Positions 37,310 through 45,818 of a stretch of 64,000 nucleotides of DNA are shown here, piece by piece; positions within the stretch are counted from its first letter, which is position 1; each line of letters starts with the position of its first letter. Under the pieces are notes generated by a model. It did not search any database. It was not told the DNA's origin and saw only the letters and a list, made by a program, of their open reading frames with translations. The DNA is from Clostridium scatologenes. GTDB taxonomy: Bacteria; Bacillota; Clostridia; Clostridiales; Clostridiaceae. The position numbers and the translations under genes were made by a program. The DNA lies in contig NZ_CP009933.1 of assembly GCF_000968375.1 (NCBI RefSeq), positions 620,001 through 684,000 on the forward strand, given 5' to 3'.

Positions 37310-37464
37310 ATGAAATTAAAAAATATAACGCTTGTAAAAGATGAAAAACCAGGCTAGTTTGGATTAATAGAGCTAAAGCCTTAAAGATACTAAATTCAGG
37401 AACTTTAAGAGAATTATATACTAATGATGATCAAAAGAATGATGCAGTATTTATAAAAAGATAG
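37310..37464 (+). pseudogene. N-terminal remnant of crotonase (crt)
   Basis: After a good GGGGAGG site, MKLKNITLVKDEKPG is followed by TAG. In the shifted frame VWINRAKALKILNSGTLREL then continues, matching the start of enoyl-CoA hydratase/crotonase (typical INRPKALNALNSETLKEL). The rest of the gene is absent. It lies directly before etfB, so a butyrate-type gene order has decayed here. Confidence 0.75.
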
Positions 37465-37553
37465 ATAAATATTAAAAAATAAAGTGAATTTTATGTAATA
37501 AATTTTTTAGATTTATGGTAAGTATATACTAAAAGGTAAAGGGGATGAAAGTT

Positions 37554-38339
37554 ATGCAGATTCTAGTATGCGTAAAACAGGTTCCAGATGATTCTGTTGA
37601 AATTCATTTGGATGATAAGGTGAAAAAACCTAATTTAAATGGGGTTACTTCGGTAGCCAATGCATTTGACACATATGCATTGGAATTAGCCGTTCGCTTT
37701 ATGGAAGCGCATGGAGGAAATGTCAGTGTATTAACTGTTGGAGCAGAGGATTCTTTGAATACGTTAAAAAATTGTCTTGCAGTAGGAGCAAAGGAAGCAT
37801 TTTTTATAAAAGATGACTTATATACAGATTTAGATGCTCTTGGTACAGCTCATGTCTTAGCAGATGCAATTCATAAGATTGAAAAAGACAAAGATATGAA
37901 ATTTGATTTGATTCTTTGTGGAAAAGAATCTACAGATGAAATTACAGGTCAAGTAGGAGCAATGCTTGCTGAAGAACTAGGGACAGGCTTCGTAAGCAGC
38001 ACAATTGAAATCGATCTAGAAGAGAATGTTATGAAGGTTCATCAAGAAACTGAAGAAGGGTATAATGTAGTTTCTTTAGATTCTCCAGCGGTAATAACAA
38101 TAAGTAAACCAAATTATGATCCGCGTTATCCTACCATTAAAACTAAGATGGCAAGTCGTAAAGCAGTTATTCCAACTTATTCAGCTGCAGAAATTGGAGA
38201 GGTAAAACAAGCAAAGGTAAATTGTATTGAATATGTTGAACCTCCTAAGAGAGAAGCTGGTATCAAAATTCAAGAGAAAGATGTTACATTGGCAGTAAGT
38301 ACTGCTTTAGAACAAATGAAAAAGGATAAGGCAATCTAA
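37554..38339 (+). CDS. etfB: Electron transfer flavoprotein beta subunit
   Basis: The 261-residue protein has the EtfB start QILVCVKQVPD, the NAFDTYALELAVRF segment, GKESTDEITGQVGAMLAEELG near 123-143 and PRYPTIKTKMASRK near 183-196. ATG 37554 is preferred to 37545, since GGGG (37541-37544) abuts the latter. With EtfA it forms the FAD heterodimer. In clostridial electron bifurcation the beta subunit carries the second FAD. It opens the lactate operon. Confidence 0.93.
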   Translation: MQILVCVKQVPDDSVEIHLDDKVKKPNLNGVTSVANAFDTYALELAVRFMEAHGGNVSVLTVGAEDSLNTLKNCLAVGAKEAFFIKDDLYTDLDALGTAHVLADAIHKIEKDKDMKFDLILCGKESTDEITGQVGAMLAEELGTGFVSSTIEIDLEENVMKVHQETEEGYNVVSLDSPAVITISKPNYDPRYPTIKTKMASRKAVIPTYSAAEIGEVKQAKVNCIEYVEPPKREAGIKIQEKDVTLAVSTALEQMKKDKAI

Positions 38340-38358
38340 TTAAGGGGGGAATAAAAGT

Positions 38359-39303
38359 ATGAAAGCATTATTGTTTATGGAAACAGATGGAGAAAAAGTT
38401 TTAGGTGGAAGCCTTGAATTGATTAGTGCAGCAAAAGCATTAGATGCAGAAGGAACAGCCCTTATAGTAGGCAGCAAAACATCAGCTGATACAGCAGCTG
38501 CTTTGGGAATTCCAGTTATTTTTATAGATGCTGCTGCAGATTGTGATACTTTGACAGAAATATTATCAGAAATGGTCAAGGAAGAAAATCCAGACATTGT
38601 TTTACTATCAAATACAGCAATGGCTAAGGATGTTGCACCTCGTATTGCAGGACGTATGGGTTTAGGATGTGTCAGCGATGTAATAGGAATTAATAAAGAT
38701 AATGGCAAAGTTATATACACTAGACCAGCTTATGGTGGTACAGTTTTAGAACATATGCAAGTAGATGGTACTGCAGTAGTTACAGTTAGAAGCGGAAGTT
38801 TTTCAAAACCTGAAGAAGCTTCTAAGGCAGTTGTTACTGAGAAAAAGATGGAAATTCCAGCAGGTGCTATTAAAGCAAAAATTATTGATAAGGTAAAAGA
38901 AATTTCTGAAGCTGTTAATTTGGAAGAAGCAGAAGTTATTGTTTCTGGCGGACGTGGAATGGGAAATGTAGAAAATTTCAAACTTGTTGAAGAATTAGCA
39001 AATGTACTTGGGGGTGTGGTAGGTGCCACAAGACCACCAATTGAAGATGGATGGATTTCTCGTGCACATCAAGTTGGACAATCAGGAAAGATTGTAGCAC
39101 CAAAACTTTATATTGCATGTGGAATTTCAGGAGCAACTCAACATACATCTGGTATGTCAGGTTCCAATTATATTGTGGCGATTAATAAAGATGAAGAAGC
39201 TCCAATTTTTGAAATTGCTGATGTGAGTATTGTTGGAAATGTAAATGAAATTCTTCCAGTTATGATTGAAGAAATGAAGAAAGTAAAAGAAGAAGCAAAA
39301 TAA
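38359..39303 (+). CDS. etfA: Electron transfer flavoprotein alpha subunit
   Basis: The 314-residue protein has the EtfA N-domain (KALLFMETDGEKV) and C-terminal FAD domain with SGGRGMGNVENFKLVEELA near 195-213, VGATRPPIEDGWISRAHQVGQSGK, LYIACGISGATQHTSGM and IVAINKDEEAPIFEIADVSIVGN. It lacks the N-terminal ferredoxin domain that lengthens EtfA of the Acetobacterium lactate dehydrogenase complex. It passes electrons between the lactate dehydrogenase and/or acyl-CoA dehydrogenase encoded downstream and its other partners. Confidence 0.94.
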   Translation: MKALLFMETDGEKVLGGSLELISAAKALDAEGTALIVGSKTSADTAAALGIPVIFIDAAADCDTLTEILSEMVKEENPDIVLLSNTAMAKDVAPRIAGRMGLGCVSDVIGINKDNGKVIYTRPAYGGTVLEHMQVDGTAVVTVRSGSFSKPEEASKAVVTEKKMEIPAGAIKAKIIDKVKEISEAVNLEEAEVIVSGGRGMGNVENFKLVEELANVLGGVVGATRPPIEDGWISRAHQVGQSGKIVAPKLYIACGISGATQHTSGMSGSNYIVAINKDEEAPIFEIADVSIVGNVNEILPVMIEEMKKVKEEAK

Positions 39304-39401
39304 AATTTTTTATTTCTTGGGCTAGGAATAAATTACTAAAATACAATCTATGGGAAATAATGTTAAATAATAAGGGAAAAGTTATATGATTAAAATATAA
39401 A

Positions 39402-39429
39402 TGGTAGTACTAATTATAAGGTAATACCA
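39402..39429. promoter_or_regulatory. Two LldR-like operator sites before lctP
   Basis: TGGTAGTACTA (39402-39412) and AGGTAATACCA (39419-39429) each match TGGTnnnACCA with one mismatch. They lie in the 152-base gap between etfA and lctP, suggesting separate, lactate-responsive control of the permease and downstream genes. Confidence 0.45.
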
Positions 39430-39455
39430 TAAAAATTGAATAAGGGGAAAAGAAA

Positions 39456-41042
39456 ATGTTATTTTTTAAATTTTTATTAGCTATATTACCAATTATCTGG
39501 CTTATAGTGGCATTGAGTAAATTAAAAATGCCAGGTCATAAAGCTTGTTCTATTGCACTTGTTCTTACAGTGATTTTAGCTATTGGTTTTTGGAAATTAA
39601 ATGCTATTTATACTGCATCAGCAGTATTAGAAGGATTACTAAATGCTTTGTGGCCAATCTGTTTGGTTATTGTTGCAGCTTTGTTTACGTATAATTTGAC
39701 TTTACGTACAGGTGCAATGGAATCCATAAAGAAAATGTTGGCTGGAGTTTCTATTGACAAGAGAGTTTTAGTGTTAATTATTGGATGGGGATTCGGTAAT
39801 TTCATGGAAGGTATGGCAGGGTTTGGCACAGCCGTTGCTATTCCAGCATCTATGCTTGCTGGCGTTGGATTAAATCCATTTGCAGCAGTTGTAGCTTGTT
39901 TAGTTGCTAACAGTACACCAACTGCATTTGGATCAGTTGGAATACCACTAGTAACACTTTCATCAGTAACAGGAATTACATCTCATACATTAGCAGCAAA
40001 TACAGCAATGATTGAAGTAATTCTTGCTTTTATTAGTCCATTTATTATGGTATGTATCGTAGGTGGTGGAATAAAGGCATTAAAAGGAGCATTTCTTATT
40101 ACGTTAATTTCAGCATTAGCATTTGTACTACCTTGGTATGTTACAGCAGTAGCAGTTGGAGCTGAATTACCAAATATAGTAGGTTCTATTTGCTGTATGG
40201 CATGTACAGTTATTGCAGCAAAAGCCTTTAATAAAAAACCTGAAGATGAGTACAGTATTCTAACTAAGGAAGAAACAACTTCAAAAATAACTAAAGAAGA
40301 AACAGCTTCAGCAGTAGCTCAGGGTAAAGGAGAAGCTATATCATTTGGTAAAGCATTACAGGCGTGGAGTCCATTCATTTTAATATTCGTAATGTTAATA
40401 ATTACATCAACTTTATGCCCAGCAATTAATCATTTAATTGCAAAATATAAAACCGTTGCAGTTGTATATGCTGGTAAAGGCGGAGGCAAATTGACTTTTA
40501 GTTGGATCAACACACCAGGTGTTATCATCTTTATTGCTGCAATTATTGGTGGTATTATTCAAGGTGCAAAAGCATCAACCATGTTCGATGTATTGATTGC
40601 TACATTAAAGGCAAACTGGAAAGCAATGGCTACAATTTGCGCAGTTATGGCAGTAGCAAAGGTAATGGGCTATAGTGGAATGATTGCAGATATTGCAAGT
40701 CTTTTAGTTGTAGTTACAGGTAGAGCATATCCTTTGATTTCACCACTAATTGGAGCTATTGGAGCATTTGTTACAGGTTCAGGTACATCAACTTGTGTTC
40801 TATTCGGAGGATTACAAGCAAAAACAGCTCAAAATCTTGGACTTTCTGCATCATGGATGGCAGCAGCCAATGTTCTTGGAGCAGGTATAGGAAAGATGAT
40901 TTGTCCTCAAAGTATTGCAATTGGTGTAACTGCAATTAACAAATCTGGTTCAGAAAGTAAGGTTTTAGGAAGTGTGTTTAAATATTTTATGATCTATGTA
41001 GTTATTGCCGGCATCGTATGTTTTGTAGGAACATTGATATAA
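39456..41042 (+). CDS. lctP: L-lactate permease
   Basis: The 528-residue protein of the LctP/LldP family (PF02652) has about 13 membrane helices. Conserved segments include GWGFGNFMEGMAGFGTAVAIPASMLAGVGLNP near 109-140, ANSTPTAFGSVGIPLVTLS, and the C-terminal GAFVTGSGTSTCVLFGGLQAKTAQNLG with IGKMICPQSIAIG. It imports lactate or glycolate with protons and so feeds the dehydrogenase next in the operon. Confidence 0.95.
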   Translation: MLFFKFLLAILPIIWLIVALSKLKMPGHKACSIALVLTVILAIGFWKLNAIYTASAVLEGLLNALWPICLVIVAALFTYNLTLRTGAMESIKKMLAGVSIDKRVLVLIIGWGFGNFMEGMAGFGTAVAIPASMLAGVGLNPFAAVVACLVANSTPTAFGSVGIPLVTLSSVTGITSHTLAANTAMIEVILAFISPFIMVCIVGGGIKALKGAFLITLISALAFVLPWYVTAVAVGAELPNIVGSICCMACTVIAAKAFNKKPEDEYSILTKEETTSKITKEETASAVAQGKGEAISFGKALQAWSPFILIFVMLIITSTLCPAINHLIAKYKTVAVVYAGKGGGKLTFSWINTPGVIIFIAAIIGGIIQGAKASTMFDVLIATLKANWKAMATICAVMAVAKVMGYSGMIADIASLLVVVTGRAYPLISPLIGAIGAFVTGSGTSTCVLFGGLQAKTAQNLGLSASWMAAANVLGAGIGKMICPQSIAIGVTAINKSGSESKVLGSVFKYFMIYVVIAGIVCFVGTLI

Positions 41043-41086
41043 ACTTTTAATAATATGTAAGAAAAAATTAGAAGGGAAGGATTATT

Positions 41087-42514
41087 ATGGCCAAGTACAA
41101 TGAATTGACAGAAGAATTAATTTCAAAACTTAAGGAGGCAGCTCCAGGACATATTTTGCTAGGTGATGATATAAATGAAGATTATTGTCATGATGAAATG
41201 CCTATTTATGGAAAGAAGGCTCCACAAGTTGTATTAACGGCACATTCTACAGAAGAAGTTGCTGCGGTAGTAAAAATATGTAATGAAAATAAAATACCAG
41301 TAACTCCAAGAGGAGCAGGAACAGGACTTGCAGGAGGAGCAGTTCCACTACTCGGAGGGGTTCTGATTGATATTTCAAAGATGAATAAAATACTTTCTTA
41401 TGACATGGAAAACTTTGTTGTTCGTGTTCAAGCTGGTGTTCTATTAAAGGATCTTGCAGAGGATTGTACAAAACATGGGTTATTATATGCTCCAGATCCT
41501 GGTGAAAAATCTGCTTGTTTAGGTGGAAATGTTTCAACAAATGCTGGTGGAATGAGAGCAGTTAAATATGGTGCAACTCGTGATTATGTACGTGCAATGA
41601 CAGTTGTACTTCCAACAGGAGAAATTACAAACTTTGGAGCTTCAGTGTCAAAAACAAGTTCAGGATATAGTCTTTTGAATTTAATGATTGGTTCAGAAGG
41701 TACTCTTGGAATCATTACAGAAATTACTTTGAAAACTATGCCAGCACCAAAGGTAGCTGCAAGTTTAATTATTCCTTTTGAAAATTTAGATGATTGTATT
41801 GCTACTGTTCCTAAATTTAAAATGGAGCACATGAATCCACAAGCATTAGAATTTATGGAAAGAGAAATTGTATTATCTAGTGAAAGATATGTTGGAAAGA
41901 GTGTATTCCCACAAGTAGTTGATGGAGTAACTGCAAATGCATATTTACTTGTTACTATAGATGCAAGTAGTGAAGATGAATTAAATAATCTTATTGAACA
42001 AGCAAGTGAAATAGTTTTAGAAGCAGGAGCAATTGATGTTCTCGTAGCAGATACACCTGCAAAAATGAAGGATGCATGGGCTGCACGTTCTAGCTTCTTA
42101 GACGCAATTATGGCAGAAACAAAATTATTAGATGAATGTGATGTTGTAGTTCCAGTAAATAAAATAGCTTCTTATCTTAATTTTGTAAATAAAACTGGTG
42201 AAGAATGTGGATTAATTATTAAGAGCTTTGGACATGCAGGAGATGGAAATCTTCATATATACCAATGCAGTAATGACTTAGAAGAGTCAGAATTTAAAAC
42301 AAGAGTTGATAAATTCTTTAAGATCATCTATAAAGAAGCAACAGATTGTGGTGGTCTTGTTTCAGGAGAACATGGAATTGGCAGCGGAAAAATTAGCTAT
42401 TTAGCAGATAGTGTTGGAAGCATAAATATGGAGTTAATGAAAGGCATTAAAAAAGCTTTTGATCCTAACTATATTATGAATCCAGGTAAGGTATGCTATT
42501 CATTAGATAAATAG
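41087..42514 (+). CDS. FAD-linked (D-)lactate/glycolate dehydrogenase
   Basis: The 475-residue GlcD-type enzyme has an FAD-binding PCMH domain (about 40-220: TPRGAGTGLAGGAVPLLGGVLIDISKMNKI, GEKSACLGGNVSTNAGGMRAVKYG, GSEGTLGIITEITLK) and a C-terminal substrate domain with SFGHAGDGNLHIY and GLVSGEHGIGSGK. The histidines match the catalytic and metal site of this family. With EtfAB it probably forms an electron-confurcating lactate dehydrogenase. It oxidises lactate to pyruvate and drives NAD reduction with help of reduced ferredoxin. The family link is established; the complex here is inferred from the operon. Confidence 0.92.
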   Translation: MAKYNELTEELISKLKEAAPGHILLGDDINEDYCHDEMPIYGKKAPQVVLTAHSTEEVAAVVKICNENKIPVTPRGAGTGLAGGAVPLLGGVLIDISKMNKILSYDMENFVVRVQAGVLLKDLAEDCTKHGLLYAPDPGEKSACLGGNVSTNAGGMRAVKYGATRDYVRAMTVVLPTGEITNFGASVSKTSSGYSLLNLMIGSEGTLGIITEITLKTMPAPKVAASLIIPFENLDDCIATVPKFKMEHMNPQALEFMEREIVLSSERYVGKSVFPQVVDGVTANAYLLVTIDASSEDELNNLIEQASEIVLEAGAIDVLVADTPAKMKDAWAARSSFLDAIMAETKLLDECDVVVPVNKIASYLNFVNKTGEECGLIIKSFGHAGDGNLHIYQCSNDLEESEFKTRVDKFFKIIYKEATDCGGLVSGEHGIGSGKISYLADSVGSINMELMKGIKKAFDPNYIMNPGKVCYSLDK

Positions 42515-42572
42515 TAATAATAATTAATAAAGCAAAATTATATGCACATAGAAAGAAAGGTAGGAAATTAAT

Positions 42573-43715
42573 ATGAATTTTAAACAAGATGAAAATCATG
42601 AACAATTACAACAAATGTATCGCGATTTTGCACAAAAAGAGGTAAAACCACTTGCAAAAGAAATTGATGAAACTATGAGATTCCCAAAAGAAAATGTAGC
42701 AAAAATGGCTGAAATGGGATTGCTTGGAATTCCATATCCTGAAGAATATGGTGGAGCAGGCATGGATACATTAAGCTATATGCAATGTGTAGAAGAATTA
42801 GCTAAATGTTGTGCAACAACAAGTACTATCGTTTCAGCACATACAAGTCTTGGTTCAGGACCTATTTACGCATATGGTACTGACGAGCAGAAAGAAAAAT
42901 ATTTAAAGCCACTTGCTTCTGGTGAAAAATTAGGTGCCTTTGCATTAACAGAACCTTGCGCTGGAACTGATGCTTCTATGCAAAAGACAACAGCAGTACT
43001 TGAAGGTGACCACTATGTATTAAATGGTAGTAAAATTTTCATTACTAATGCAGGATTTGCAGATGTATATATTGTTCTTGCTATGACAGATAAAACAAAA
43101 GGAACAAGAGGTATTTCAGCATTTATCGTTGAAAAAGATTTCCCAGGATTCTCTGTTGGAAACCATGAAATGAAAATGGGAATAAGAGCATCTTCTACTT
43201 GTGAATTATTCTTTGATAATTGCATAGTTCCAAAGGAAAATCTTTTAGGACAAGAAGGTAAAGGATTTAAAATTGCAATGGCAACTCTTGATGGAGGTCG
43301 TATTGGTATTGCTTCACAAGCTCTTGGTATTGCAGAAGGCGCAATAGAAGAAACTGTAAAATATGTAAATGAACGTGTTCAATTTGGACGTACTCTTTCA
43401 AAATTCCAGAATACACAATTCGAACTTGCTCAAATGCGTGCAAATACAGAAGCTGCAAAGCTTTTAGTATATCAAGCTGCATGTGCAAAGGATGATAATC
43501 AACCATATACACATTTAGCTGCTATGGCAAAATTAGTTGCTTCTAGAAATGCTAGTGATGTAACAAGACGTTGCTTACAATTATTCGGTGGATATGGATA
43601 TTCAAGTGATTATCCAATTGAAAGAATGATGCGTGATGCAAAAATAACAGAAATTTATGAAGGAACATCAGAAGTTCAAATGATGGTAATTTCAGGATGG
43701 ATGGGTGTTAAATAG
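42573..43715 (+). CDS. Acyl-CoA dehydrogenase, butyryl-CoA type
   Basis: The 380-residue flavoenzyme matches short-chain acyl-CoA dehydrogenases. It has the substrate/FAD segments FALTEPCAGTDASMQKTTA near 115-133 and VLNGSKIFITNAGFADVYIVLAMT near 149-172, and the C-terminal LFGGYGYSSDYPIERMMRDAKITEIYEGTSEVQ, where Glu in YEGTSE is the catalytic base of this group. It would reduce crotonyl-CoA to butyryl-CoA, or oxidise an acyl-CoA, through EtfAB. Placement in a lactate operon is unusual and could couple lactate oxidation to butyrate formation. Confidence 0.93.
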   Translation: MNFKQDENHEQLQQMYRDFAQKEVKPLAKEIDETMRFPKENVAKMAEMGLLGIPYPEEYGGAGMDTLSYMQCVEELAKCCATTSTIVSAHTSLGSGPIYAYGTDEQKEKYLKPLASGEKLGAFALTEPCAGTDASMQKTTAVLEGDHYVLNGSKIFITNAGFADVYIVLAMTDKTKGTRGISAFIVEKDFPGFSVGNHEMKMGIRASSTCELFFDNCIVPKENLLGQEGKGFKIAMATLDGGRIGIASQALGIAEGAIEETVKYVNERVQFGRTLSKFQNTQFELAQMRANTEAAKLLVYQAACAKDDNQPYTHLAAMAKLVASRNASDVTRRCLQLFGGYGYSSDYPIERMMRDAKITEIYEGTSEVQMMVISGWMGVK

Positions 43716-43830
43716 TTAACACATATCATTTATCATGAATATTGACTGTGCACCGATAACGGGCGTAGATCTAAAATTCATTAGATTACCATATATTAAA
43801 TTGCTATATATTTAGAATATTATATAAAAG

Positions 43831-44143
43831 GAGTATGAGTTAATTTTATGTTTTAGGTATATATAAACCACTGATATTTAACTTATACTCTCACACATGT
43901 TGCCAAATCTCAGCACATATAAAAACTTTTTAATTATTGTTAACTTAGTGTTTTAGAATAATTAAGAGTTTTTGTATGTGCTTTCCATTTTTAAAAACAT
44001 ATATCTCTCATTATCAATGATGTCATTAGGTGGAAGCTTTTCAGCATATTTGGTTGTTATAGTCACTATACAGCTATTATGGTGGCTTGGTATACATAGA
44101 TTTAATGTATAGTAGGTTTAGTGATAATTCAAACTTCCACATA
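43831..44143. repeat. Cluster of three palindromes, no gene
   Basis: The 560-base gap after the acyl-CoA dehydrogenase holds three inverted repeats: GAGTATGAGTTAA (43831-43843) with 43878-43890; AGCACATA...TTTTTAATTATT from 43912 with its complement ending at 43982; and TAGGTGGAAG from 44027 with CTTCCACATA ending at 44143, which encloses ACTATACA/TGTATAGT. They may be stacked terminators or decayed mobile repeats. No coding remnant was recognised. Confidence 0.5.
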
Positions 44144-44275
44144 GTTTAAAGAGTGTTGCATAGTGCTTAAGCTGAGAAAGTTGAGTTATTCATTTACAGG
44201 TGAAGAATGTAATGATAAAATTTATATAAAAGGCATAGGTTATGAGAAGTTATTAAAGAATGAGGAGGTTTTGAG

Positions 44276-45073
44276 GTGGATTTAGTTCAAAAGAAGAATA
44301 ATAGAACTGTTTCTAGTTGTTGAGGGGATGCTGCTGGTGCTAGTGAGCACACTAACTCCAACACTGAAAATTGTAAAATTTGTGGAGGGCAATTAGAATA
44401 CTTCAATTCTGGAAAAGAATTAACTTGTGTTCTATGTGGTAAAAAAGAGATTGGAAACATTGCTTGCCAAAATGGACACTATGTCTGTGATGAATGTCAT
44501 GGTAAAGACCTTTTTGATAATATAAAGGATTATGTTTTAAAAAGTAAAAAATTGAATCCATTTGAAATTGCTGAATATCTAATGAATAAGGATAATGTTC
44601 CAATGCTTGGATGTGAAAATGCGTGGATAGCAGCAGGTTCTTTGATGGCAGCTATAAAGAACAATGGAAGTGTTAAAGTTACGGATGAACAGATTGTTGA
44701 AGCATTAATAAGAACTAAGAGACAAGCAATTGGAGGATATTGTGGTTTAACAGGTGTATGTGGAATTGCACCAGCAATTGGTGCATGTTTTAGCGTTATT
44801 TTAGGTGCAGCTTGTCCTAAAGATCAAGAAACAGCTGTGACCATGAAAGTAGTTGCAAGAATTATTAATAAAATTGCTGATGAAACCGGTCCTTGCTGTT
44901 GTAAGAACTTTGTCAGAACTGCAATTGATGAGAGTATTAAAGCTGCAAAAGAATACTTAAATGTATCTTTGCCTTCAAATAGTGAAGCAATTATCTGCAC
45001 TTACAGTTCCCGTCATCCTCATGGCTGTAGGGAAGATAAATGTCAATATTTCAATATCAACGAAAACCGTTAA
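44276..45073 (+). CDS. DUF5714-type selenoprotein candidate (Cys-Sec motif, in-frame UGA)
   Basis: The frame starts at GTG 44276, nine bases after AGGAGG. It runs 265 residues if TGA at 44321-44323 is read as selenocysteine (residue 16). The N-terminus is TVSSC-U-GDAAGAS, a CU motif where relatives would have CC. Two CxxC-type zinc ribbons follow (CKICGGQLEY, CVLCGKKE, with CDECHGKD). The main DUF5714 domain holds IGGYCGLTGVCGIAPAIGACFSVILGAACP, ETGPCCCKNF and a C-terminal HPHGCREDKCQYF. A hairpin GTGCT-AGTG-AGCAC (44337-44350) lies 13 bases after the UGA, as bacterial SECIS elements do. The alternative is a nonsense mutation with internal restart at TTG 44552, which lacks a ribosome site and would lose the zinc ribbons. 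Function is unknown, probably redox. Confidence 0.75.
44337..44350 (+). promoter_or_regulatory. SECIS-like hairpin downstream of in-frame UGA
   Basis: A perfect 5-bp stem GTGCT/AGCAC with loop AGTG starts 13 bases after the UGA at 44321. Spacing and size fit bacterial SECIS elements bound by SelB, though the loop lacks the GGUC seen in E. coli fdhF. Confidence 0.5.
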
Positions 45074-45191
45074 AATCCTAATATAAAAAGTAATGAAGAA
45101 CGGTATTAACAAAACATATTGAAGTAAATTTCATAATCTTATTTGAAAAGCTTCAGTGGATTTATACATACTTTGCAAAATAAAAAATAAC

Positions 45192-45233
45192 GAGTAGTGA
45201 GAACCAAACTGGATTTACACTACTCATTTTTTA
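45192..45233. terminator. Terminator between selenoprotein candidate and pssA
   Basis: GAGTAGTG and CACTACTC enclose an 18-base loop and are followed by ATTTTTT. It serves the plus-strand gene and perhaps the convergent pssA operon. Confidence 0.7.
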
Positions 45234-45285
45234 ATTATTATATAACCTTTGATTTTGTAAATACTAAAATTATTGTTGTTTGCTA

Positions 45286-45807
45286 TTATACTTTTTTTAT
45301 TCTAAGCTTTGATACCATAAGATAAGTAAAAAGTGATAATAACATAAGAGATAAAATTATAAAAATTCCATTATTAGGTGTAATTAATGTAAAGAATGCA
45401 ATAAATGTACCTGAAATTGTTATAGGTATTCCAGTAAAAACACCATCAAATTCACTTAAATTGTATTTTGCCAATCGATAACAACCGCTTATAGTATATA
45501 ATAGTGGAATAATAATTCCGATTATACCCATATATTCTAAGTTGAAAAAGTAATATTTAACAAATATTAAAAGGGCTGGTGCAACTCCAAATGAAACCAA
45601 ATCTGCTAAGGAATCTAATTCTTTTCCAAGGTTATTGGATACATTTAAAAACCTAGCAATTCTACCATCATATCTATCTATAATAGCTGCTAGAATTATT
45701 AATATAGCAGCATAAAAATAATTGTTATTAAAAGTTTCAACTATTGAGATAATACCTAATGATAGATTAGTAAGTGTAAGTAAATTAGGTATAGAATTTT
45801 TTAACAT
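45286..45807 (-). CDS. pssA: CDP-diacylglycerol-serine O-phosphatidyltransferase
   Basis: The 173-residue membrane enzyme has the CDP-alcohol phosphotransferase motif D-x2-DG-x2-AR-x8-G-x3-D-x3-D, beginning DRYDGRIAR and ending GKELDSLAD. About six hydrophobic helices follow the N-terminal IPNLLTLTNLSLGI. It makes phosphatidylserine, precursor of phosphatidylethanolamine. It lies 11 bases downstream of the VTT-domain gene in one operon. Confidence 0.92.
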   Translation of the reverse strand: MLKNSIPNLLTLTNLSLGIISIVETFNNNYFYAAILIILAAIIDRYDGRIARFLNVSNNLGKELDSLADLVSFGVAPALLIFVKYYFFNLEYMGIIGIIIPLLYTISGCYRLAKYNLSEFDGVFTGIPITISGTFIAFFTLITPNNGIFIILSLMLLSLFTYLMVSKLRIKKV

Positions 45808-45818
45808 ATAACCACCTC

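Noticed and set aside
44552..45073. TTG 44552 as the start of the DUF5714 protein
   Set aside because: It has no Shine-Dalgarno, and the same frame upstream encodes conserved-looking zinc ribbons with a strong ribosome site before GTG 44276.
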